Assembly (NCBI GenBank): GCA_013285945.1
Contig: JABDGP010000005.1
Coordinates: 13,216 to 67,147 of the forward strand
Length of the DNA: 53,932 bases
Reading direction: 5' to 3'
Origin: Bacteroidota bacterium
GTDB taxonomy: Bacteria; Bacteroidota; Bacteroidia; Cytophagales; Cyclobacteriaceae
Shown here: positions 42,257-51,551 of the stretch, in pieces
How positions within the stretch are numbered: position 1 is the stretch's first letter
Layout: each line of letters starts with the position of its first letter
The notes under the pieces: model-generated
What the model was told of the DNA's origin: nothing
Databases searched by the model: none
The model's input: the letters and a program-made list of their open reading frames with translations, nothing else
Made by a program: the position numbers and the translations under genes

Positions 42257-43129
42257 ATGAAAAGTTTTTTTATAGCTTTGCGACTTATTTTTATCGCCGT
42301 GTTGAAACTCCGTGTTGTTCTCCTGATTGCAGTGTCTTTTCCCGGGTTGATTAGATTCTCTGTAGCACAAGATTTATCTGAGCAAAAGTCTCGTAACCAA
42401 GGTCAGTTCTATTTTAGTTGGGGCTATAATCGCGATTGGTACTCCAAGAGCGATATACATGTTTACGGGCACGATCCAAGATCAAATACCAATTACGATT
42501 TCACGCTATATAATGCAAAGGCCAGCGACAAGCCTGATATGTGGCGGTGGTGGTACATTGACAGGCTCACCATTCCTCAATACGATTTGACGGCCGGATA
42601 TTTTTTCAAAGGCAAACACAATCTGGGAATTGAAATTGGGTGGAACCACCTGAAATACGTAGTAACGCCAAACCAAATGGTGCATATCAAAGGGCAGATT
42701 CTCGGAAATCAGTACGACCAAAATATGCAACTCTATGATACGCTGCTGCATTTGCAACACACTAACGGTAATAACTATCTGTTACTTAATTTGGTGAAAA
42801 GAGAGAGTTTGTTGCAGAGAGAAAAGATTCAAGTCGATGCCATTGCAAAAGTTGGGCTCGGCCCCATGATATCCTATACTATTGATACAATATTGGGCGA
42901 CCGTGATCCTGGTTATTTTCATTACCATGGAATGGTATTCGCAACCAGTCTCGGTGTACGGGCCACTTTCTTCAATCACATTTTTGTTCAAACTGATATG
43001 CAAGCCGCTCTTGCAGACTACACAAATACAAAACTCGGCCACGAACATTTGGGGAAATCGACCCAATATTTCTATTCCTGGCAGTGGACTTATGAGTTAG
43101 GATATACATTTCCGGTTGGAAAAAAATAA
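42257..43129 (+). CDS. Outer-membrane beta-barrel-like protein
   Basis: About 290 residues from the ATG at 42257; an upstream in-frame ATG at 42218 would put 13 polar residues before the signal, which is less natural. TATTCTTG at 42242-42249, one mismatch from the -7 consensus, would also start the transcript after 42218. The signal peptide ends around FSVAQ. The mature protein alternates aromatic and polar residues (FYFSWGYNRDWYSKSD, YDLTAGYFFKGKHNLGIEIGWNHLKYV, WQWTYELGYTFPVGKK), as an outer-membrane barrel would. Function is unknown; divergent from the lipid operon, so a link to envelope lipid change is possible but unproven. Ends 1 bp from the convergent permease stop. Confidence 0.72.
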   Translation: MKSFFIALRLIFIAVLKLRVVLLIAVSFPGLIRFSVAQDLSEQKSRNQGQFYFSWGYNRDWYSKSDIHVYGHDPRSNTNYDFTLYNAKASDKPDMWRWWYIDRLTIPQYDLTAGYFFKGKHNLGIEIGWNHLKYVVTPNQMVHIKGQILGNQYDQNMQLYDTLLHLQHTNGNNYLLLNLVKRESLLQREKIQVDAIAKVGLGPMISYTIDTILGDRDPGYFHYHGMVFATSLGVRATFFNHIFVQTDMQAALADYTNTKLGHEHLGKSTQYFYSWQWTYELGYTFPVGKK

Positions 43130-43130
43130 C

Positions 43131-45809
43131 TCATTCGTATTTCAGGTTTTTCATCGGACTTGTCCAAACAGTTTTAAGCATTTGAAAACAAATAGTGCCC
43201 AGTGCCATTATCAACGAGATACTTCCTGCTAATAAGAACACATCAAATCCTATCGCTACCCGATATTCAAAAGTGGAAAGCCAATTAGCCATCAAATACC
43301 ATGTAGCCGGAACAGAAAGAATCAAACAAACAACAACCAGAACCACGTATTCCTTTGACAGCAGAACGAGTAACGAGTTTTCCGTTGCACCCAGTACTTT
43401 GCGAATACTTATTTCTTTGGTCCTGTTTTGCATCGCCAGCGACGCCAACGCATAAAGTCCAAGACTTCCAATTAGAATTGCCAGAATAGCAGCAATACTC
43501 ACGATCCGTCCAAGGTTTTGATCATTTCGGTATTGCTTTGCCATGGCCTGATCTACAAAAGCAAAAGAAAACTCCTCCTCACCCGAAACCCTGTTCCATA
43601 CCTCTTTGAGTTGAGTTGTAGCTGTCGCCATATTTCCCGACTTCAGTCTGACCATCAACTTGGGAATGGGCGAATTGTCGATGTTAATGTTCTCAATTCC
43701 GCTCAGAATAATTGACGGGTCTTCTACAATTACAAGTGGCTGTACTTTTGTATAAAGAGATGCATAGTTAAAATCCTTTATTACCCCAATGACTTCGTGA
43801 TCTTGAAAATTCTTTCCGGGGATTCTCTTTCCAATCGCATCAGTCCATCCATATTCTTTCGCGAATGCTTCATTAACTATTACTGAATGCCTTTTGTCTG
43901 AAGGGTTGGCGTCTGAGAAATTCCTTCCGCTGGCCAATTCCATTTTTAGCGTCGGCAAGTACTCATCATCCACAATGTTCAAGTTAAAAGTCCGGTAAAC
44001 GTTTTTATCGTCGGTGTAGCCGACATTAGTCCAGGCACCATTTCCAAAATCGTGGGCAGAAGCACAAACGGCTAAAATATCAGGAAATTTCTCAAGCTCA
44101 GTTTTGAAACGTTCTGCCTTTTCAAAACCAGCATTCACCCGTGTTGCCAGAGTGCCACCTCTGGGGACATTGAGTTGAATCTCGGCTAACTGTTCCTTAT
44201 TAAAGCCCATATTCTTGTTTTGCAAAAACGTTAATTGCTTACGCATCAGGAGCGTACTCGAGATAAGGAAAATTGAGAGCACTAATTGCACACCAACTAA
44301 AACCTTCCTCACATTTTGCTTTGAACTACCTGTCTGTAAAGCTCCTTTTAAAATAGCAATTGGTTTGAAGGAGGACAGAACAAATGCAGGATAGCTGCCC
44401 GAGATTAAACCGATGACAAGCAAAAGCGAAGTAATTATTAAAATCATAAATCCGTTTAGTGGAAAAAGTAATTGCTTGCCAGCCAAATCGTTGAAGAGCG
44501 GTAAATTGGCAAACGCTAATCCTGCACCAATCACCATTGCAATAAGCGATACAATGATTGCTTCGCCTATAAACTGCGTGACTAATTGTACTCTCATAGC
44601 TCCGACAACCTTGCGTATCCCGACTTCCTTGGCCCTTTGCATCGATCTACCAACGGAGAGCGTTACAAAATTGATACATGCAACAAAAAGGATCAGCAAG
44701 GCAATCGCCGCAAGGATGTATGAATACTTCGGATTGCTTACTGGTGCAATTCCAACAGGATAATTTGTATTTAGATGTATATCGGTAAGTGGTTGTAAGC
44801 CTGGTGCGTACTTGCTTTTTTTGAAATTATCTTCGCCAATAATCGTACGAAACATAGAAGGAAATTTTTTCTCCACAGCCGTGGGATCTGTACCCTGCTT
44901 CAACATCACGTAAGTCTCTGGAATGATATTAAACCACGATGAAGTTAGTAGATTCTGATTGTACAACTTAGGGTAATTGAGTTCAGAAATCAGAACATCA
45001 AATTGAGTACTTGAATTAGAAGGTGTATTTTCCGCCACAGCTTTCACCGAAAAATCCTCAAAGTTTTCACCCAATTGTATTGCAATCACTTTGTTTAGCG
45101 GATCGGCAGTTCCAAAATATTTGTCGGCCATTCGTTTGCTGATCACGACATTACTCTGTCCGTGCAATGCCTGCTGCCGGTCGCCCACAATAGTTTTAAA
45201 ATCGAATACATCAAAAAAATCCTGCCCAGCTACAACAACGGTTTCATTAAACTGACTCTCACCCACTTTCAACTGGGCATTGATGTTGTTAACTCTTACC
45301 TGATGCTCAACTTCAGGCAAATTGTCTTTCAGAGCCGGTCCCATCGGAAAAGGTGTAACCGTATTAAAGAATTGCTGCTTCTCTCCCCAATCTTCGCGCG
45401 AATACACACGGTAGATGCGATCTGCATTTTTATGCATCCTATCGAAGGTGAGTTCGTCGCGTACGAAAAGTGAAATCAGAATACAACACGCTATACCCAA
45501 ACTAAGACCGAGCACATTAATCAATGAATGCACTTTTGCGCGCCACAATGAGCGGAAGGCTATCTTAAAATAGTTTTGAAGCATATGCTGTTGAAATAAA
45601 TGGTTTCTAAATTTGTTTCTTAAAATAATTGCTGGCCGGAAAAATTTAATAACATTCCACACATACTTTCTTCGAGCTGCCCTCTCTCCTGTTTGCTTTA
45701 CATCGTATTCAAACTGCTCTTGCAAATCTCCTTCGATACCTTCAATCAATGATTCGGGACAGTACAGGGCTAAAAACCGCGAAGCAAGTGAAGGCGGCTT
45801 CTTATTCAT
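43131..45809 (-). CDS. Prefix-domain MacB/FtsX-type ABC permease, copy 1
   Basis: 892 residues. The N-terminal 80 are a cytoplasmic 'permease prefix' domain (LALYCPESLIEGIEGDLQEQF ... WNVIKFFRPAIILRNK) shared with the next two genes. Then come TM1, a MacB periplasmic core, a three-helix FtsX domain, and a second core plus FtsX domain, eight helices in total, each FtsX half with a KEVGIRK/KEISIRKVLGA coupling loop. It is the promoter-distal member of a PadR-controlled array and overlaps the upstream permease by 8 bp. Transport of a peptide, lipid or toxic compound is likely; no ATPase is encoded nearby. Confidence 0.92.
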   Translation of the reverse strand: MNKKPPSLASRFLALYCPESLIEGIEGDLQEQFEYDVKQTGERAARRKYVWNVIKFFRPAIILRNKFRNHLFQQHMLQNYFKIAFRSLWRAKVHSLINVLGLSLGIACCILISLFVRDELTFDRMHKNADRIYRVYSREDWGEKQQFFNTVTPFPMGPALKDNLPEVEHQVRVNNINAQLKVGESQFNETVVVAGQDFFDVFDFKTIVGDRQQALHGQSNVVISKRMADKYFGTADPLNKVIAIQLGENFEDFSVKAVAENTPSNSSTQFDVLISELNYPKLYNQNLLTSSWFNIIPETYVMLKQGTDPTAVEKKFPSMFRTIIGEDNFKKSKYAPGLQPLTDIHLNTNYPVGIAPVSNPKYSYILAAIALLILFVACINFVTLSVGRSMQRAKEVGIRKVVGAMRVQLVTQFIGEAIIVSLIAMVIGAGLAFANLPLFNDLAGKQLLFPLNGFMILIITSLLLVIGLISGSYPAFVLSSFKPIAILKGALQTGSSKQNVRKVLVGVQLVLSIFLISSTLLMRKQLTFLQNKNMGFNKEQLAEIQLNVPRGGTLATRVNAGFEKAERFKTELEKFPDILAVCASAHDFGNGAWTNVGYTDDKNVYRTFNLNIVDDEYLPTLKMELASGRNFSDANPSDKRHSVIVNEAFAKEYGWTDAIGKRIPGKNFQDHEVIGVIKDFNYASLYTKVQPLVIVEDPSIILSGIENINIDNSPIPKLMVRLKSGNMATATTQLKEVWNRVSGEEEFSFAFVDQAMAKQYRNDQNLGRIVSIAAILAILIGSLGLYALASLAMQNRTKEISIRKVLGATENSLLVLLSKEYVVLVVVCLILSVPATWYLMANWLSTFEYRVAIGFDVFLLAGSISLIMALGTICFQMLKTVWTSPMKNLKYE

Positions 45810-48480
45810 TCTTTAAGGTTTGCGCTGGATTAATCCATGCAGCCTTCAATGCGTGATAGCTAACGGTGAGTAAGGCCACTGCCAACCCTGCAGCCATGCT
45901 TAAAGCAAATAATTCCCATCCGATCGTGATCTTAAACTGAAAGTCCTTCAACCATTTATTCATCACATACCACGACAACGGGGTGGCTATAGCAAACGCA
46001 ATCATTGCCAACCAGATAAATTGTTTATTGAGTAACAGGAAAATATTGCTCAACTCCGCTCCCATCACTTTGCGAATACCTATCTCTTTAGTTCGGTTTA
46101 AAGCATTGATCCCTGAAAGCCCGAACAATCCTAAGCATGAAATCAAGATGGCAAAGCAAGTAGCCAAGCCCATAATGCTCATCCATCGTTGATAGGATTT
46201 GTATTGCGTTGCTACATCTTCATCCAGAAACGTATATTCAAATGGTTTGTCGGGAGAAAGCTCTTTCCAAATTGCCCGCACCTTTTCAATTTTCTCAGGC
46301 AAATTGCCAGCTGAAAGTTTTATCAACATGGTACCCAGGTATCCAACATCTTTTTTATTCATTGATAAGAACATCGGGTCAATATTTTTTTCAAGCGAAA
46401 GAAAATGATAGTCTTTCACTACACCAATCACTTTCGCGCCTAGCCCCGTAGAGTCTTCGCGGTAATTTAGATATTCATTTAAAGGATCAGTCCATTTCAT
46501 ATCACGCACCAATGCTTCGTTGACAACCACTGCGTCAGAGTCGGCCGCTATGCGTTCGTCAAAATTTCTTCCCTGTACCATATTTACTCCTAACGTCGAC
46601 AAATAGAATGGGTCAACAGCATACACATAAGCTGCCTTTTGCTCACCCTTAATTTTATATCCGTACCGGGAATATCCCTGATTGAACGAAAGCCCTGTGC
46701 CTGCCAGCGACACGACTGATGGTTCTGACTGAAAGCGTGTGCGAAACCGCTCCACCGTTTTATTCGCTTCAATATTATAACCTGACTGTGTTGGCACTAC
46801 TAAAATCTGCGCTTTGTTGTACCCGAGATCTTTAGTAGTAACAAACTTCATTTGACGGTACATGATCACCGAGCTCATAATCAAAAAAGCAGACAACGCA
46901 AATTGAATAACAACTAATGGCTTGGTAAACCCGGCCTGAACTTTAGAAGTAAATGCACCCTTCAAAACAAGAGCCGGCCTGAAACCCGAGAGGAACAAAG
47001 CCGGGTAGCTGCCCGCCATTATACCAATGAGAATTGTAAGTGCAGTACTCGTTAATAAAACCGGAGCAATATTTGAAAACGTTATCGCAATCGCTTTATC
47101 CGTAAACTGATTGAAGGAAGGAAGAAATAAAAAGACTAAGCCGATCCCGACAATCATAGAAATGAATGACAGTACGATTGACTCAATGCTAAATTGCCAA
47201 ACCAACTGCTGCTTTTGAGCACCTGCAACCTTGCGTATCCCCACTTCAGTTTTGCGCGCTGCTGAGGTAGTCAGTGCCAATGAAATATAATTGATACAGG
47301 CGATCAATAAGATCAACAAGGCGATGCCACCCAATATCCATGAATATTGAGGGTCGCTCACTTTATCCCAACTGATTTCTTTTTTCAAATGCATATCCGG
47401 GAGTTGAGTGAACTCCAGTTCCATCATTCTCACATCGGCCGGTATAGGGACTGTTGCATTTTTTCTCCACTTCTCCAGCTTATCTCCCATGTGCTTTTGA
47501 ATCACCTTGTCGAGATTCAATTTGAAATTCTTCAAATCTGTATTCGGCAACACTTGCACAAAGGCAGGCGTGTTGAAATTTCCCCATTGATTCAGGTTTC
47601 GTTCATAACCCGGGCTGTTTTCCTGTGGCAACAAAATGCCATATTTTAAACTGGAGTTGCTCGGTGCTGCCTCGATTATACCTGTTACAATAAATTCCTT
47701 GTCACCTTCAACATCTACGCGCAAAGCTTTGCCCAGCGGACTTTCATCGCCAAAATATTTTTTTGCGATGGCGGGAGTAATTGCTGCCTCAAGTTTTCCT
47801 TTAAAAATCTTATTGGGGTTTCCAGCCAATAAGCGAAATGAGAACATATTAAAAAAATCAGCATCGACATAAGCTATTTCTTTCTCTGTAAAAATCTTAT
47901 CACCATACCTTACAATTCCGTTATGACTCGGATTATACCTGGTAGCGAATATTACTTCAGGTAGTTCATCCTTGACAGCTTGTGCCACACCTTTGGGAAG
48001 ATAAGCTGATCGGGAATAGGGATCTTTTGGATTTTGCAACCATGTGTCATAGCTTTTTTCCTCAAGCCTGTAAATTTGATTCTTATTTGTATGAAACTGA
48101 TCGAAGCTCTTCTCGTCCATGATGAAGAGAAAAATCAGGATGCAGAAAGCTATTCCAATGCTTAACCCAAAGGCGTTAATAAAAGAATACAGCTTGCGCT
48201 TAAGGATGTTGCGGGAGGCCACTTTAAAATAATTGCCAATCATGATCGTATTGATTAAAGTGTAGGAGAATCTATTTCGTAAGATGATATCCGGTCTGAA
48301 AAAGTTGATAACGCCCCAAGTGAATTTTCGCTTTGCCTTATTTATTCCAAAAGTCCTTACATCAATTTCAAACTGTTCCAGTAAATCACCTTCGATACCT
48401 TCATATAAACCAGGAGGACAAAACCATTGAAGGAATCGCAGGCTGAATTTTGACACTCTGCTTGATTTATTCTCATTCAT
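45802..48480 (-). CDS. Prefix-domain MacB/FtsX-type ABC permease, copy 2
   Basis: 892 residues with the same plan as its neighbours. The prefix region has LQWFCPPGLYEGIEGDLLEQFE and WGVINFFRPDIILRNRF. The two coupling loops are KTEVGIRKVAGA and RTKEIGIRKVMGAE. Periplasmic core residues differ strongly from copies 1 and 3, so the copies are old duplicates probably with different substrates or partners. It overlaps both neighbours by 8 bp, which implies translational coupling and a fixed ratio of the three. Confidence 0.92.
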   Translation of the reverse strand: MNENKSSRVSKFSLRFLQWFCPPGLYEGIEGDLLEQFEIDVRTFGINKAKRKFTWGVINFFRPDIILRNRFSYTLINTIMIGNYFKVASRNILKRKLYSFINAFGLSIGIAFCILIFLFIMDEKSFDQFHTNKNQIYRLEEKSYDTWLQNPKDPYSRSAYLPKGVAQAVKDELPEVIFATRYNPSHNGIVRYGDKIFTEKEIAYVDADFFNMFSFRLLAGNPNKIFKGKLEAAITPAIAKKYFGDESPLGKALRVDVEGDKEFIVTGIIEAAPSNSSLKYGILLPQENSPGYERNLNQWGNFNTPAFVQVLPNTDLKNFKLNLDKVIQKHMGDKLEKWRKNATVPIPADVRMMELEFTQLPDMHLKKEISWDKVSDPQYSWILGGIALLILLIACINYISLALTTSAARKTEVGIRKVAGAQKQQLVWQFSIESIVLSFISMIVGIGLVFLFLPSFNQFTDKAIAITFSNIAPVLLTSTALTILIGIMAGSYPALFLSGFRPALVLKGAFTSKVQAGFTKPLVVIQFALSAFLIMSSVIMYRQMKFVTTKDLGYNKAQILVVPTQSGYNIEANKTVERFRTRFQSEPSVVSLAGTGLSFNQGYSRYGYKIKGEQKAAYVYAVDPFYLSTLGVNMVQGRNFDERIAADSDAVVVNEALVRDMKWTDPLNEYLNYREDSTGLGAKVIGVVKDYHFLSLEKNIDPMFLSMNKKDVGYLGTMLIKLSAGNLPEKIEKVRAIWKELSPDKPFEYTFLDEDVATQYKSYQRWMSIMGLATCFAILISCLGLFGLSGINALNRTKEIGIRKVMGAELSNIFLLLNKQFIWLAMIAFAIATPLSWYVMNKWLKDFQFKITIGWELFALSMAAGLAVALLTVSYHALKAAWINPAQTLKNE

Positions 48481-51100
48481 ATTTCAACGTCTCCGAAGGG
48501 TTGATCCATGCTGCTTTTATAGAATGGTAGCTTACCGCCATCCATGCAATAAGTAAAGAACTGAGTGAAGTGAGTATAAATATCCAGGCGGTAAGTTCTA
48601 CCCGATAGGCAAATTCCGAAAGCCATTTTTGAATAACATAAACTGAAAGCGGCACACTTATCACTAAGGCGATCACAACTAATAATGTAAATCGTTTGTT
48701 GAGCATCGTTACGATGTGTAATGCCGATGCACCTAAAACTTTTCGAATTCCGATTTCCTTTGTTCGTTGCTCAGCGGTAAATGCCGACAGTCCATACAAG
48801 CCAAGGCAAGAAATAAATATGGCCAGGAAGGTGAAGAAATTAATAGCCCTGCCGAATACTTTTTCCTTGCTAAGTAATTCTCCAAAATTGCTATCCAAAA
48901 AATGATATTGAAAGGGTTCATCAGGTACCAGGAGTTTCCACTTTTCTTCGGCTCGTTTTAAAAATGACGGAATGGCTGTTGCCTCCAGCTTAAATCCCAA
49001 TTCGGCTGGTTCGTTACCCAAAGCAATTGCCAGCGGGGCAATTTTATTTCGCAACGATTCCCAATGAAAATCATTAACTACACCGATGACGCGCGACTTT
49101 TGATCAACAAGCGCACCTATCGGGTCGTCACCAAGCCCAAGCATTTGAACAGCTGCCTCATTCAGAATAACAGATGATGAATCCGAAGCTAAATCCTTAA
49201 TGAAGCTCCTGCCCTTAATCAACCGCATTCCATTAAGGCCCAGAAAATTTTCGTCGCCATAATAGGTAAAGACCGAAGCCGGATGTTCCATTTTTGGGGT
49301 TTGGAATGCACGGAATGACATAATTCGTTTACTGCCGGGTTCGCCCATATGAAAACTGGAATTGGAAACTCCCGGAAAATTGTCAAGCTCATTTCTAAAC
49401 GTTTGTGCTGAAGTTTTAAGTAAGTCAATGTGATCAACTGTGAGAACATTCTTTTGATCGAATCCTAAATTTTTGGTAGCCATGAAATGAAGCTGGTTTT
49501 GAACAACCAGTGCGCACGAGATCAGCAAAATGGAAATCGTAAACTGAAAGACAACCAAAAAATTTCTGAAAGATCCACTGCCCGTGGCAATGTTGCCCTT
49601 CAATACTTTTACCGGGACAAAAGAGGTGAGATAAAATGCCGGATAAATTCCTGAAAGAATTCCCACCAGCAATGAGAACATAAAGAAAAGCCCTACAGAG
49701 TATGGATTCCGCCAAATAGTATCTAACAAAACTGTTCCCGTCACCATCTCAAATATTCGCAAGAAGATTTCAGCCAGTACCAGCGCCATTATCATTGATA
49801 TAAGGCTTGTGGTAACCGACTCCAGCAGGAATTGGATTACCAATTTACTTCGCAAAGTTCCCATTGCCTTACGAATACCAACTTCCTTAGCTCTTCGTGC
49901 AGCACGTGCAGTGGTGAGATTAACAAAATTTACAGCTGCCAGAATTAAGATGAAAACAGAGACTGCCGAAAAAATGTAAATGTTGGATTCGTTACCACCA
50001 GGTGAAATCTCAAAATTCAATTTTGATTTTAAATATATGTCAGGCAACTTATGAACGTAGAACTTGATCGCCATATTATTGTTCCTGTAGTCTTCAAGAG
50101 ATTTAAAACCCATTGGCTTACCAGATTCTGGATAAACATGATTTTCAAAAAGCAAATTCAGTGCTTGGCGCAAATCGGTTTCAGCGTTATTCGGTTTTAA
50201 TAAAACATAATTATAAAATGACGCCGATGACCAGGCCACCTCTCCGGTGAGCATGCTTTGATTGGAAAGCCACAATTCAGTTTTGAGGTGCGAATTAAAG
50301 CCCAAATTTTTAACGACACCTGTAATCGTAAACGGTAAGTTCTTCTTTCCCACCTCAATTACCTGTCCAAGGACATCAGTTCTTCCAAAAAGCTTTTCTG
50401 CAAGTTTTTTTGTGACTACGGCTTCGTTTGGACCAGCCAGGGCTTTCTTAGAATCCCCGCTTAGAAAATCATAATCAAATATTTTGAAGTACGCTGTGTC
50501 TGTATAATAAACCGTAGCCTCCTGAAAAGTGATATCTTTTACTTTAATGGGAACATTGCGTTCATTCCTTATACGAGTAGCGTTCTCGACACCGTCAAAT
50601 TCCTTTGGCAGCACATCCAAGAGCTTCTCAGGTCCATTGGCAAACTGGCCAATATTAAAAAAAGAAATGCCTATTCTGTAAATACGATCTGACTTTGAAA
50701 AGCCTTTATCGTAACTCCATTCTCCATAGACAAAAAGAAAAATGACAAGGCTGCAGGATATGCCAATAGCGAGTCCGCCAATCGTAATCGCCGAAAAACC
50801 TTTGTTCCGCCATAAATTCCTAAAGGCTACTTTAAAGTAACTAGTCAAGAGTGTAGTATTCGTCATGTTAAACTTGATTTTGTTTCTGAAGATTATCTCC
50901 AAACGAAAAAACTTGATTACGTTCCACAAAAGCCTTCGCTGCGCTTTTCTAATTCCAAAAAATTTAGTGTCCTTATCAAACTGCTCAAGTAAATCGCCTT
51001 CAATTCCTTCAAATAAAGCCGATGGGCAAAACCAAGCCAGGAACCGAAGAGCAATTCCGGGCGATCGGTTAAACTCAGAATCATTACTTCGCTCAGCCAT
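48473..51100 (-). CDS. Prefix-domain MacB/FtsX-type ABC permease, copy 3
   Basis: 875 residues. Prefix domain with LAWFCPSALFEGIEGDLLEQFD and WNVIKFFRLEIIFRNK, two MacB cores and two FtsX domains with RAKEVGIRKAMGT and RTKEIGIRKVLGA loops. First permease after the PadR gene, with 23 bp between them, so repressor and permeases form one operon. The PadR/prefix-permease pairing is common in Bacteroidota and Acidobacteria, which supports regulated export rather than housekeeping. Confidence 0.92.
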   Translation of the reverse strand: MAERSNDSEFNRSPGIALRFLAWFCPSALFEGIEGDLLEQFDKDTKFFGIRKAQRRLLWNVIKFFRLEIIFRNKIKFNMTNTTLLTSYFKVAFRNLWRNKGFSAITIGGLAIGISCSLVIFLFVYGEWSYDKGFSKSDRIYRIGISFFNIGQFANGPEKLLDVLPKEFDGVENATRIRNERNVPIKVKDITFQEATVYYTDTAYFKIFDYDFLSGDSKKALAGPNEAVVTKKLAEKLFGRTDVLGQVIEVGKKNLPFTITGVVKNLGFNSHLKTELWLSNQSMLTGEVAWSSASFYNYVLLKPNNAETDLRQALNLLFENHVYPESGKPMGFKSLEDYRNNNMAIKFYVHKLPDIYLKSKLNFEISPGGNESNIYIFSAVSVFILILAAVNFVNLTTARAARRAKEVGIRKAMGTLRSKLVIQFLLESVTTSLISMIMALVLAEIFLRIFEMVTGTVLLDTIWRNPYSVGLFFMFSLLVGILSGIYPAFYLTSFVPVKVLKGNIATGSGSFRNFLVVFQFTISILLISCALVVQNQLHFMATKNLGFDQKNVLTVDHIDLLKTSAQTFRNELDNFPGVSNSSFHMGEPGSKRIMSFRAFQTPKMEHPASVFTYYGDENFLGLNGMRLIKGRSFIKDLASDSSSVILNEAAVQMLGLGDDPIGALVDQKSRVIGVVNDFHWESLRNKIAPLAIALGNEPAELGFKLEATAIPSFLKRAEEKWKLLVPDEPFQYHFLDSNFGELLSKEKVFGRAINFFTFLAIFISCLGLYGLSAFTAEQRTKEIGIRKVLGASALHIVTMLNKRFTLLVVIALVISVPLSVYVIQKWLSEFAYRVELTAWIFILTSLSSLLIAWMAVSYHSIKAAWINPSETLKYE

Positions 51101-51123
51101 AATCTATTCATGCATCAAAGTCA

Positions 51124-51456
51124 TCACAGGGCAGACATTTTCAGTTGAGGTATCAACTTCCACAATTGCACCTGCTGTTCTTTCCTTGCCCTCAACATTG
51201 CCAGCCCGGCATTGGTGACCTGGAAAATCCTTTTTCTTCTTCCACCGCGCGCATTGGTTGACCCTCCCATATAGGATTTCACATAGCCTTTGTCTTCGAG
51301 TCTGTATAATGTTACATGGACAGCGCTAAGATTTACTTTGCGTCCTACACGTTGATCAATTTCGCCAACAATAGCATTGCCGTATGCCTCCTCTTGTAAG
51401 ATGCCAACCATAGTAAGCACCAGTTCTTCAAATTCGCCGAGGTATTCTTTGTTCAT
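51124..51456 (-). CDS. PadR-family transcriptional repressor
   Basis: 110 residues from the ATG at 51454-51456; an in-frame ATG six codons upstream (51474) is disfavoured because it lies inside the predicted promoter. The winged-helix pattern is FEELVLTMVGILQEEAYGNAIVGEI, VNLSAVHVTLYRLEDKGYVKS and GRRKRIFQVTNAGLAML, as in PadR-s1 type regulators that sense phenolics, antibiotics or cell-envelope stress. It probably represses itself and the three downstream permease genes. Two related inverted repeats lie over its start and upstream. Confidence 0.93.
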   Translation of the reverse strand: MNKEYLGEFEELVLTMVGILQEEAYGNAIVGEIDQRVGRKVNLSAVHVTLYRLEDKGYVKSYMGGSTNARGGRRKRIFQVTNAGLAMLRARKEQQVQLWKLIPQLKMSAL

Positions 51457-51479
51457 TTGTTTATACTTTGTCAAACAAA
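51456..51479. promoter_or_regulatory. Inverted repeat over the padR start, candidate operator
   Basis: TTTGTTT (51456-51462), 10-nt centre, AAACAAA (51473-51479), a perfect 7-bp inverted repeat. It overlaps the start codon and the -7 box (minus-strand TATGTTTG, 51483-51476), so a bound protein would block transcription. Confidence 0.5.
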
Positions 51480-51483
51480 CATA
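51476..51483 (-). promoter_or_regulatory. -7 box of the padR-permease operon
   Basis: Minus-strand TATGTTTG is an exact TAnnTTTG match. It lies 20 nt from the 51456 start, which supports that start. Confidence 0.5.
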
Positions 51484-51495
51484 CGCATTACTTAG

Positions 51496-51525
51496 TATTT
51501 TGTTAAAGAAATAGGCAACAAAATA
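51496..51525. promoter_or_regulatory. Second inverted repeat upstream of padR
   Basis: TATTTTGTT (51496-51504), 12-nt centre, AACAAAATA (51517-51525): perfect 9-bp arms with the same TTTGTT/AACAAA core as the repeat over the start. The centres are 43 bp apart, about four helical turns. As a terminator for the upstream permease it lacks a T tract. Confidence 0.5.
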
Positions 51526-51551
51526 TCAATTCATTTTTTTAAGTTGTGATA

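Noticed and set aside
51457-51474. Upstream ATG of padR
   Set aside because: It falls inside or before the predicted transcription start, and the winged-helix domain is complete from the second ATG.
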